The position numbers and the translations under genes are program-made. Shown here piece by piece: positions 21,383 to 31,235 of a stretch of DNA of 64,000 nucleotides (the stretch's first letter is position 1; each line of letters opens with the position of its first letter). Source of the DNA: Favolaschia claudopus (Eukaryota; Basidiomycota; Agaricomycetes; Agaricales; Mycenaceae). Where the stretch lies: positions 744,001 to 808,000 of the forward strand of contig JAWWNJ010000107.1 of the NCBI GenBank assembly GCA_037176885.1. The letters are read 5' to 3'. The notes under the pieces are model-generated. The model ran no database searches. It was not told where the DNA came from and saw nothing but the letters and a program-made list of their open reading frames with translations.

Positions 21383-23066
21383 ATGCTGGACGCCATCTTC
21401 CTTTTATCTACCGCGCTCCCCGCGCTAGCGGTGTATTTCACTTTCTGGCTTCGCCGCTTCCACAAAGTCAAAACGACCACCGACTTGGAGGGCCTCTCTA
21501 TCGCTCCTTACACTTCCATCGCCTATCCTATTCTTGGTTCTCTTCAATATTTCTCTGGTCACTGGGACTTCCTGCGCACCGCCACACGGAATGGTGCTGT
21601 ATCTTTTCATCTCGCGACGCAAAAATGCATCGCGGTGCCCGTCGAACAGCGGCATGAGTTCTTCAACGACTCGCGGCCCGCTTTCGCTCTCGCATACGCG
21701 GTCATGCTCGGAGCCACCCCTAGCATGAACAAGGACTTTCTGAGCTCGATGGGATTCGATATCACCCTGGGCGGGCGCTCCAATAAATTCCTGAGCGCGC
21801 TCGTCCGTAACCAGCGTATCAATGGCAGTGAGTCTTGTTACTACCGCGCTTTTGCTCCCGCCTAACCCACCAAGAGATCTGCCTACACTATACCGATATG
21901 CGGACGAGTGCATTAACGGTCTAGGCACCCAGACCAACCCTTTCGACACCATCTACCGCACCATCTTTCGATTGACGGTCAACACCATCGCCGCGTCCAG
22001 CATCGCCGCGAGTCCTGTCCTCTGCGATACGCTCTCTAAGATTTTCCACGAGCTCGATCAGTCTGGCACCCCAGCGACAATCCTGTTTCCGTGGTTTCCG
22101 GGTTGGGAGCGCATGCAACGGTTCTACCTGATGAAACAGTTCTACGACATCATGACTGCTGCCATTCAGGAGAGGAAGATCGAGGGCCGTAACGACGGCG
22201 ATCCAATGCAGTATCTTATCGATGCGGGGCTTTCGTCGCTGGAGATCACTCAGGTGCGCTGTTTTATTATTATTATCCTTTCTTCGTCCACAGCACCCAG
22301 CAGCTAACTTGACATTGACATTTAGTTCACGCTTGCCGCACTTTTCGCGGGAATTGCCAACACTGGGATCGTCGCCGCCTATTTCCTCTGCGATCTCGCC
22401 ACTCATCCCGAGTACTTGGCTCAGGTTCGGGAGGAATTAAACGACTTCGTGTCACAGTTCAACCCCGACGAGTCCCTGCCGCTCATCGATCGTGTGCAGT
22501 CAATCACATACGAGGACTGGATCACAGCCGGCGTCCTCCCCGTCACCGATAGGTGTCTGAAGGAGACGCTGCGGCTGCGGATCGCCACGCCTTTGCACCG
22601 GCTGAACAACTCGGGGCGCGACATCGACATTGCGGGAACGCTTGTGCCGAAGGACACGATCCTCACCTTCCATTCGAGCTTCATGCACCACAACGCGGAT
22701 ATCTACCAGGAGCCTTTGGTCTGGGATCCTGAGCGATTCAACGAGGAGCGGATGGAGGACAAGGTGCAGCCGATGTCGTTCGCCGCGTGGGGGCTGGGCA
22801 AGCACCAGTGTCTTGGACAGAAGGCGAGTCTTCTACGAGTCTGTCTGTCTACAGTTTTGCTAACCTTATTCTTCTCTGCTTTCCTTTCTTAGTTCGCGAA
22901 ATTCGAGATCTTCCTCCTCACAGCACTGATCGTCTCGTCCTACGACATGCAAGCCATCGACAAAGACTCCAAGCCAATAAAGCAGATGCCGCCGGTCGAA
23001 CTCAACAACACCGTCATCTCGCCGCCCAACCCTGAAGTCCACCTCAGGCTTGTTCCCCGTGGTTGA
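21383..23066 (+). CDS. Cytochrome P450, second family
   Basis: Haem monooxygenase of about 500 residues, not closely related to its divergent neighbour. The start at 21383 gives an N-terminal membrane anchor (MLDAIFLLSTALPALAVYF), followed by an R/K hinge. Introns begin at about 21826, 22254 and 22824. Motifs: I helix ALFAGIANTGIVAAYF, ExxR as CLKETLRLRI, PERF as WDPERFNEERM, and haem loop FAAWGLGKHQCLGQK, with an intron placed right after it. The next exon begins FAKFEIFLLTALIV. The I helix has N-T in place of the common D/E-T. The C-terminus ends in HLRLVPRG at 23066. Substrate unknown. No polyketide synthase, terpene synthase or NRPS is near, so a biosynthetic cluster is not supported. Confidence 0.88.
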
Positions 23067-24171
23067 CCTCACTTTATTTATCTACTTATTTGGGCTCTCT
23101 GCGCGTCCATTGCTTATTTCCTTGGACTCTCTTCGCGTCCACATCATCTTATAAGTTATCCGCTGCTCAGGGTTTCGCTTCGTGTATCCGTAACATTGAC
23201 AAGTCGTAATTCATCACCTAGACGGCCGATAGAGACAGACTAATGTACAGTACTTAGCACCAGCGCACTACAACGAATATATGTTTTAGACGCAAAAGCT
23301 GACAATTCTCTTGTTGGAGGAGAAGTGAGCGGTTCAGGCAATGTGCCCAAATTGAGATTCTTGCGGGAAACGCCCGGCCAACATTGCTTCCGGGTAAGAT
23401 CGGACGTCCACCGTATACACCCCCGGTCACTACCTATCAGGCCTGTAGCAGATAGAACCACTGTATAGAATCTGAGTACAGTCTGAGTAAATCAACGTCT
23501 CGAAGACCCCGTACCTGTATCGCCAAAATAGCGTAAATCAAGTCAAAACTGTTTAATGTCTGTCGCAGAGAGAATCAATTAAAATCGCACGGATCGCGAG
23601 AAAAATTCGTAGGTAGTGACCGGGGGCCTGTGCCGATACAGTTGCCTCTCCATCATCGCGACAATGCACCAATCTCGCAGATCTCCACTCGGTAAAATTT
23701 CTTTCTTGCAGACTCCGAGCTACTCCGAGGTCAGAAGTTGCCATGGCAGAGGTATGCTCCGAGAGTCCGAGACTCCGAATCAGTACTTATCGTTGGGTAG
23801 AAAGAGAGTCGTGGTAAATATAGCAGCTTATGTCATGCCTGGTCCTTCTGCGAACTTCAACTTGGGAAAAGATTCTGAGGAGAACAAAACAAAAGCGCGT
23901 TGTCATGGGGGCGAGACATAGCCTTAGGATTTCGGACCCACGAAGCACAACACGTACAAATCTATATAGCGAGGCACCGAGCTGGTTTAAGTATGTATGT
24001 ATGTAGATGCTTCGAGTCGACAATGTCGCCATGTGTCGAATCGTGTATTCCGACCGAATCCGCGGCCAGTTATTCAAAAAATGGTTTTCAATAGTCATGG
24101 TCAGGGATACAGGTAGGCGGTTGACTTATACTTCAAGTTTTTTCAATTTTTTGAGCGAGGGTGGGAGTCAT
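23067..24171. other. Intergenic, no gene seen
   Basis: 1.1 kb without a supportable frame, between convergent 3' ends of P450-2 and X5. A short GTAT microsatellite lies at about 23989-24006. Confidence 0.5.
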
Positions 24172-25781
24172 TTATTGAAGCGTCCTATTATTCAGACAGG
24201 GGAGGAATATATGAAGGATGCTAACAACGCATTTACCACTCTTCTTCAACATCGACTTGATACGAAGTATTAAAGTGGGACTGCTTGCTTGAGCGGGACC
24301 TTCTAACCAAGAATTCAGGGCCAGTCACCAGAGCCCGAACGGATTCGACGTACCGCATATTGCCTCAATGATAGATTTCTCTTGGTCAGATACTGATGCC
24401 GCGTCGGCGGCGATTTGTGCTATTGGCTTTTTGTCCTGAGAGGCAGTTGACCTTGCTTTGGAACCAGCCGCAGTAGACTTCCCCTTGGGAAGTTCTTGCG
24501 CTATGTGATTCTCCGTTGCGGAAGGTCGCTCAAACAGCCTATCAACTACAGAGAAAAATCAGCAAATTTGAAACAAGATGCGAATTTGACCCACTTGTCG
24601 GTTCGTCATACACCGCAGCGTCCATTTCCTTCGCACGCTGTATTTTGTTGTGGAGTCTCAAGGCCCTACATTCCTCGATTCTTGGCGCAGCTTCCTGTTC
24701 AATCCTGAAGATGGAGAAATCGTGAGCGAAGGAACAACGTTTTCGGTCGCTAATACCTCTTGATGGCTTCGACCTCCTTGTAGTAGTCCCGGGCATCATT
24801 GAGTTCAGTCACAGTGGAAAGGTCGTGCGTAAATCGGACAGTAGTCATTGCTTTTTCATGCAGTCGGTTGAAGAAGAAATGCTCCACGAGATCAAGAGGC
24901 TCTTGATCGTCTTCCTGCGCACCTCCCCTCTCGTCGTCTCTGGTGTCAGAATCAGACTCGTCGTCGTATGGCTCGCTATTCCTGCTGGACGCATAGACGC
25001 TCGACTGCCCACCACTATCGGAGCGAGTAGGAATATGCAAGGAAGGAACCTCAGTCACTGTGCCAACGACAGCTTCATCCGCGATCGCGGGTGGAGTCAA
25101 GGGCCCCGGAGAGAGGTCAACAGCGCCGACCTCAAGCTTCTTCTCTGCAGCCATCGCGGCATTCCTCTGGTTTCGAGCATCGACGATGTCGTCTCTCATT
25201 GATTCTCGAATACGACGGCGTTCCGCTCGGTCAATCTTCCACAGCGCTGGTCCGGGGCCCCACACAGACGGACTACGAACCACAGTATCACCGGAGATTG
25301 AGAGAAAACAATCACTCCATGGAAGCGCCTTGCCAGAGGATTGTAGAGGAGGCCGCCCGGATATATGGGTTTCTTTGGTTACAGGGAGAACTGGCACCGA
25401 CATGTATGGCTCGATACAGCGCTGGGGAATGGGGTATGGATCTCCTTGCTGCAAGAGTCGGAGGGAGTATGAGTTAAAGGGCTCCCATGGAAGATACAGC
25501 GCGTGATTCTATAATCAAGAGGTGTGCTAACGTGAGTCGTTTATCATGTTTATTGAAGAGAAACGTACGTGCTCGACGAGTGCCACATATGGCTTATTGA
25601 TCATCCGTTTGCACGCGTCAACGGCCTCAGGGACTTCTTGGGCCCCTTCGCTCAGGGAAGCGACAGGGTCGATGGTTAGAACGGCCCAGGAACCGAGCTC
25701 TGGGAGAAAGTAACGAATATCAGTTTGCTCTGAGTCGGCGGTTGACGGTATGGAGGGGTTAGAGCTCAGCAAGTCGGACAT
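24172..25781 (-). CDS. Family X copy 5 (X5), unknown function
   Basis: Unknown X-family protein, closest to X4. The start at 25781 (MSDLLSSNPSIPS) is followed by RYFLPELGSWAVLTIDP, SLSEGAQEVPEAVDACKRM, KPYVALVEH, an intron, YLPWEPFNSYSLRLLQQ, MSVPVLPVTKETHISGRPP, ALPWSDCFLSISGDTVVRSP, an acidic linker, TTVRFTHDLSTVTELND, and the helical exon PRIEECRALRLHNKI. The last exons (LFERPSATENHIAQELP, then ILRIKSMLKKSGKCVV) stop at 24172 at the codon homologous to the X4 stop. It has a single copy of the unit that is doubled in X4. It lies 10.6 kb from the main cluster, with no AB gene beside it. All splice sites match X4. Confidence 0.72.
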
Positions 25782-26774
25782 GGTGTCAGAAGATGGAGAA
25801 CGAGGATAATGGAGACAAGCTTAGACTGGGGTAGTGAACGGGATACCATGAGTTCAAGACAATAAATATCATTGGAGGAGGAACAAGAGAATGAGAACAA
25901 AAGAAAACTTCGAGTCGTCATGGAGGTAGAGAACAAGTCACAAGGCGATATAGATCAAAATTCAATAACAACGAGCTATGGGACCCGTGCCTTCGCCACT
26001 CAGGACCCCTTCAAATGCTTTGGCCTGCACTCACTTGCTGCTTTCAAGGCCGACGACGCCGCACTGCCGCTCGCTGCACTCGCCGGCGCGCGTCGCCGCG
26101 GGGATTCTCAGGCTTTGACAGAAAGTCACGGGGTAAAATTCCCTTTCCTGGACCCAATGCTGTGCACTTCTTCTTTTCATGTAAGTATAGGATCCTAGGT
26201 TTTTTTTTTGAGGGGGCGTTTAGTAGCGGGTTGAGCTCGTTAAAACATAGAAAGAGAGAGGGCGCGTTGCCTCTCGTCCCCTTCCACCGCGACAGGCTGT
26301 CGGGCAACCTATCACGTGATCACAGCTTTTTTTGTATCAGCATTTCTATACCGCAACAAGTACACTAACTACTAAGACGCGGGTGCCACAAGGGCCATAA
26401 ATACAGGATGATGTGCTAGGGGAATTCGACCGATGCAGGTAGAGTATAGTCTCGGAGTGGGGAGGTAGCGGGTGGGTGGACGGCGTACGTGATCACAGCT
26501 TCCGGGATTTCGTGATTGTAATCCTCTCGAGGAAACGCGTCGCGCCTGTAGCGCGGTATGTGGGGCTTCGGCACTTCCGCTCACTCCAGCATTCCGACGA
26601 CTGACCTCAAGGATCAGCCGCAACAATTCTAGGTCTTAGCCATCCATCGAATCTGTCGTTTGGATCAGATGGCACGATAAGATGGGGCCGGCACCGAATT
26701 CTGACTCTTTGCTTTCTTCCTCTCACCTTCCTATTGTCTTCAAGACATTCGTTCTGAGACTTGGAGACTTGGAA
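25782..26774. other. Intergenic, no gene seen
   Basis: Divergent spacer of about 1 kb between X5 and the epoxide hydrolase. Frames here overlap on both strands without splice or domain support. Confidence 0.5.
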
Positions 26775-27958
26775 ATGGATCAGAGCAACTACAAGCAGAC
26801 CAAAACCAAGCGAGGGTTCAATTACTCGTACTACTTCTCTGCTCCTGCCTCGGGCAAGCCGGTTCTATTCTTCGCCCATGGTTTCCCTTGCACGTCTTTC
26901 CTCTGGCGTCGACAGGTCGCGTTCTTCAAGGAACGCGGCTACGGTATCATTGCCCTGGATAATCTGGGCTATGGTGGATCGGATAAGCCAACTGACCCAA
27001 AGCTCTATGTCGGCCGTGGTCTCGCGGAAGATGTCGTCGATCTATTCGATGCAGAAGATATTAAACAGGTTGTTGCTGTCGGTCATGATTGGTATGTGCT
27101 TATTCCCGTTCACAGTGATTTTGAGCTGACAAGTCGTGCAGGGGCGCCTACGTCGTGTCGCGCATGTTGCATTATTGCCCGCAGCGCATCTCCGCCGTCG
27201 CATTGCTCGGCTCAGGATATATGCCCGCCGACTGGTCCCTGAATCCAATTCGCCAGCCAGAAGTCATTATTCAATTTTTCGGATACGATGTCGTCGCGTA
27301 CCAGCGCTTCTTCGTCCATCCCGATGCGCCCGTAATCATCGAGAAACATGTCAGCGGACTCGCTCTGTCGTATTGTACAGCTAACTTCAGCTCCAGGTTG
27401 ATTCGTTCATCAGCCTTGTGTTCCCTGAGACGCCGGAGCAGTGGAAAACGAGCCTTTGTGCGAAAGGCGCGACGCGTGCTTGGCTGAACGATAATAAAAT
27501 CACGCCGCTTCCGTCGTATTTCACTCAGGAGGTCAGTATCGTTTGCTCCGCTCCCACAAAAGCGAAGATGAACATAATATGACAGGATAATGAGCATATC
27601 AAGAGCTCTCTTACGAGCGGCGGTGTCGCTGGACCTCTCTGCTGCTACAGGGCTCTCAACGAGGACTTCAACATCGCGGAAGACACTAGTGGGTTCCGCT
27701 CAACTTGATGTTTAACCACTAACACATTCTTTCGTCGCACCAGAGCTTTCCCCAGAGGCACGCGAATTTTCTCAGCCCTTGCTTTTTGTCGCCTTTAACG
27801 AGGACTGTGTCGGGTTGCCAACCGTCGCGGACGGTAGTCACAGCAAGTACGCAAAAGGGCCTCTGACTAGGAAAGAACTGCCCTGCGATCACTGGGGGAT
27901 TTTGTCCCATGGCCAGGAGTTGAACGAGATGCTGCTCGAGTGGTTGGGGTCATTGTGA
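26775..27958 (+). CDS. Epoxide hydrolase-like alpha/beta hydrolase
   Basis: Alpha/beta-hydrolase of about 335 residues, probably soluble. The start at 26775 (MDQSNYKQTKTKRGF) is used because it begins the conserved fold; an in-frame upstream ATG exists at 26682. Motifs: oxyanion HGFPCTSFLWRRQ, LGYGGSDKP after the third strand, nucleophile elbow VGHDWGAYVVSRM (Asp nucleophile, as in epoxide hydrolases; an intron splits the W codon region), a likely acid near NEDCVGLP, and catalytic His in CDHWG. Introns start at about 27091, 27350, 27531 and 27690. It opens epoxides to diols. A role in detoxifying lipids or aromatics is inference. No tandem paralog is seen. Confidence 0.85.
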
Positions 27959-28057
27959 ATTCTTGGATAGGTTACGTCCTCTGTGAATAAGTTCGAGGAA
28001 CAGATTAAGTTGTAATTGGAACAACAGGAATCTAATTATCGAGTCTCAACCCACAGG

Positions 28058-28744
28058 TTAAAGCTTTCCTTCCTTGACCATCTGGCGTACGACATCGATA
28101 CCATGTTCGACCGCCTTCCCGATCATATCGTTCAGCTCCTTTGCACTCGGCTTTGGCTTGTCGCTAGGAATCCCGGGGACTGCGTAACAGAAAATCAAAT
28201 TCAGAAAGGTGTCGTATCGCTCTAACCCCAAGACTTACTGCCGTTGGCAAAGCCGTATGTGAGAAGGAGCTGGTCGTCCGGCCCATACGAAATGATATTC
28301 GTGACGCGAGAGCCTGTGTGCATTTCGAAGTATACCTGGAGCAGCCGTGAATACCAGCGATTCCTAAGGAATTGCAAACAAGTTAGCACGACATACGATG
28401 GTAGAGGCATGGCCTTCGATTTCTTCGGTTATGACTTGCGGGTTGGTTCCGAATGTGACTTCACGAGTAAGCTGTCGATTGTCGATATCAGCTTCACAGA
28501 AGATACTTGAACATGGTCTTGAACCTTGTTTCCACTATCCTTGGTCACTTTGGCGGACGTGATCATCGGAACGAAGACCTGTAGATTAATAGAGTATGAG
28601 TCAGAGTCCAACGATTACAGGGAAAATACCCACAGAAGGGTTCCTTGCTTTGATTTCGAGTCCCTTCCAGAGCTGTTCTTCAGTAATAACAGGTTCAACA
28701 CCGGGTTGGTTGACGGGGCGTGTGGCGGCGAATGCGTAGGACAT
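28058..28744 (-). CDS. DUF1857/AtaL-like SRPBCC protein, copy 1
   Basis: Small START/SRPBCC-like protein of about 160 residues. The minus-strand start at 28744 gives MSYAFAATRPVN, then VEPVITEEQLWKGLEIKAR, VFVPMITSAKVTKDSG, LTREVTFGTNPQVITEEIEG, VYFEMHTGSRVTNIISYGPD, QLLLTYGFANG and GIPSDKPKPSAKELNDMIG, with stop at 28058. Four introns have the same positions as in the second copy at 34507. The family is DUF1857, which includes AtaL of a fungal epidithiodiketopiperazine cluster. Its fold binds hydrophobic ligands and its exact role is unclear. The two copies are in opposite orientation and flank the repeat region and the Mob gene. Confidence 0.85.
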
Positions 28745-29188
28745 GATGCTGGAGTTTTTTTTTTTTTGTATAGGAAGATAGAAAGGCTGGGAGAATTATC
28801 GAGTGGGTTTGAACGTTGATATCCAGCAGTATTTAAGCCAATGCGCTTTTGAATTTCCTTGACTTGATGACAGATCAGGTGGGTTGAAAGTGCCTTGGTA
28901 ATCTTCGAGAAGCGGAACAGTGAAGACGGCTTGCAACACGGAGCTCTGGAGCTTGAATTTAACCGCAATACTACCTGTGGGCCGCAGAAATTGTATAGCG
29001 CTGGACGAGGAAACTCAGGGAGACGGGTTGACGGGAAGAATGGGGATGAAATTGTTCAAAGATGACAGAGCGTGTTGCTGACGCCGCCTGACGCCGCGTT
29101 AGACGAATTCGGCGGCGTCGAGAGCCAAACAAATCGAATTCCGGTCATCGAAGAGACCCAAGGAAAGTTTTTGAACTGCGATGGCACG

Positions 29189-29294
29189 TTTGTGGATTGC
29201 GCTCGCCGACTCAGTCTGGATATGAAGGAGGCGGGAGAGAGCCCAGCCCCATGGGCTCCCCGGCGCAATGGGGAATCCTTCAGCGGTACCCCCC
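29189..29294 (+). repeat. Repeat R1, copy 1
   Basis: 106-bp segment starting TTTGTGGATTGCGCTC. It recurs at 29717-29822 without visible change, and its last part recurs inside R2. Confidence 0.85.
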
Positions 29295-29716
29295 ATTGGC
29301 CCAAAAATATACTTACTACTACGTACACGTCAACCTTGTAGTGATGAAGTAAATGTACAGGTTTGGAAATGAATGGAGTTGAAATGTACGTAGAATGGGG
29401 CTTCAAACAAGTGCATTAAAAACCTTCTCGGGAAAACCTCATTGAGGGAAAACCACGAGTAAGGGAAAAAGCATCAAGATTGAGCAGAAGAAATATATGT
29501 AAAAGAAAAAGGAAAATTTTAAAACGTAGCGGATGGGTGGGTGGGCCAAGAAAAAACCAGAGGCTTGACTCCGCTTGAGGACAGCGAGCGCAGGCAGGGA
29601 GAGACGGGCGGGGTCGACATGAGAGTCAAAAGAGAGAGACTCCGATCGTCGATCACCGCTGATCCACAAACCCTATTCTCTCGAACACTCGTGCCTCGTG
29701 GACGTGAGAATGTCAA
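29241..29716 (+). repeat. Repeat R2, copy 1 (about 476 bp)
   Basis: Matches 30654-31129 at a constant offset of 1413 bp, so there is no internal indel. It is apparently identical by eye, which points to a recent duplication or gene conversion. Confidence 0.85.
29545..29644 (+). repeat. Repeat R3, within R2
   Basis: 100-bp part of R2 that occurs a third time on its own at 30551-30650, joined directly to the second R2 copy. Confidence 0.8.
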
Positions 29717-29822
29717 TTTGTGGATTGCGCTCGCCGACTCAGTCTGGATATGAAGGAGGCGGGAGAGAGCCCAGCCCCATGGGCTCCCCGGCGCAATGGG
29801 GAATCCTTCAGCGGTACCCCCG
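29717..29822 (+). repeat. Repeat R1, copy 2
   Basis: Directly abuts the end of R2 copy 1 (offset 528 from R1 copy 1). Confidence 0.85.
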
Positions 29823-30049
29823 GCCATGGTAGGAGTGTACGACGCGTCCGCAGAAGGATACCCGCTCAAAATAGGAGTGCACGACTCGGACATACCTAAG
29901 AGGCGACAGCATAGACAATCAAAAGTAAGCAATTGCAGTTTGTCGAACATAAGCCAGGATTGAATGAGCGACCGGTAGGACTTGACTCTTGAAAACCCCA
30001 GGTATCGACGAAATGACGCGGAGACGCAGATGCCAGAAAATGCAGGTAT

Positions 30050-30235
30050 GGAAATGCGAAGTGCAAAAGCACAATGAGATGCGGATGCGCGTGCGACAGC
30101 ACGATAAATGCGGATGCGCGTGCAAAAGCACGATAAATGCGGATGCTTGTGCCAAGGCACATTAGATGTGAATGCAGGTGCAAGAAGCACATTGGAATGC
30201 AGGTGCAAAAGCACGATGATTGCGGATGACATGCG
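30050..30235 (+). repeat. Minisatellite with hairpin-forming units
   Basis: About six degenerate units of roughly 28-36 bp with consensus ATGCGGATGCGCGTGCAAAA followed by GCACGATAA. Each unit carries the small palindrome GTGC-N4-GCAC. Confidence 0.75.
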
Positions 30236-30550
30236 ATGCAGGAATACCTGAGTCAAAGGAGTAGCCGAAGGTACCAGACAGAACGAAGTTTGTTGACGAA
30301 GAGTTCGAGAGGGGGAGTGCAAGAGGTCGTAAGGCTTCTTGAATCCGCCCTGGAGCAAGGCATATGGCTTGAGCCTCACTCCATGCAAGGTAGACACCTC
30401 CGACCGAGTTCCGAGGAGCGATGAGGAAGCTAGCATTGAAGTCGTCTAGATAGCGAAACCATTGGAGAAGCAATGAAAGATAGGAGGCGCGCGAATGGCC
30501 CCCGAGAAAGGTAGCCGACCGAAACCAAAGCCAATCCAGCCAACACCAGA

Positions 30551-30650
30551 GCCAAGAAAAAACCAGAGGCTTGACTCCGCTTGAGGACAGCGAGCGCAGG
30601 CAGGGAGAGACGGGCGGGGTCGACATGAGAGTCAAAAGAGAGAGACTCCG
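30551..30650 (+). repeat. Repeat R3, separate copy
   Basis: Copy of 29545-29644 at offset 1006. The junction to R2 copy 2 is at 30650/30651. Confidence 0.8.
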
Positions 30651-30653
30651 AGA

Positions 30654-31129
30654 GCCCAGCCCCATGGGCTCCCCGGCGCAATGGGGAATCCTTCAGCGGT
30701 ACCCCCCATTGGCCCAAAAATATACTTACTACTACGTACACGTCAACCTTGTAGTGATGAAGTAAATGTACAGGTTTGGAAATGAATGGAGTTGAAATGT
30801 ACGTAGAATGGGGCTTCAAACAAGTGCATTAAAAACCTTCTCGGGAAAACCTCATTGAGGGAAAACCACGAGTAAGGGAAAAAGCATCAAGATTGAGCAG
30901 AAGAAATATATGTAAAAGAAAAAGGAAAATTTTAAAACGTAGCGGATGGGTGGGTGGGCCAAGAAAAAACCAGAGGCTTGACTCCGCTTGAGGACAGCGA
31001 GCGCAGGCAGGGAGAGACGGGCGGGGTCGACATGAGAGTCAAAAGAGAGAGACTCCGATCGTCGATCACCGCTGATCCACAAACCCTATTCTCTCGAACA
31101 CTCGTGCCTCGTGGACGTGAGAATGTCAA
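30654..31129 (+). repeat. Repeat R2, copy 2
   Basis: Second 476-bp copy, ending about 100 bp before the start codon of the Mob gene, so it lies in or next to its promoter. Confidence 0.85.
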
Positions 31130-31170
31130 AATGTAAGGAATATCGGCAATTTCCGCCATCACCCGTCGCA

Positions 31171-31196
31171 AACCCTAACCCTACCTAACCTAACCC
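31171..31196 (+). promoter_or_regulatory. Telomere-like CCCTAA run / telo-box upstream of Mob gene
   Basis: Reads AACCCTAACCCTACCTAACC and then TAACCC, 40-65 bp before the Mob start codon. It can be a promoter telo-box or a short interstitial telomeric tract; the sequence alone does not decide. Confidence 0.5.
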
Positions 31197-31235
31197 ATCC
31201 TCAAACAACCGTCGGCGTCGCCAGCATCGTCGACC

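Larger units (their letters stand above)
28745..31235. other. Gene-poor repeat mosaic
   Basis: 2.5 kb between the DUF1857 copy and the Mob gene, made of nested direct repeats and a minisatellite (listed separately). The many open frames here recur with the repeats on the minus strand and have no domain or splice support. Confidence 0.6.

Noticed and set aside
18518..27958. Secondary-metabolite gene cluster (two P450s, epoxide hydrolase, MOSC protein)
   Set aside because: No backbone synthase is present, and the genes are interrupted by an X-family copy and long spacers.
29056..31171. Several overlapping minus-strand proteins sharing the same peptide
   Set aside because: The shared peptides come from the direct repeats R1-R3; there is no start or splice consistency and no domain.
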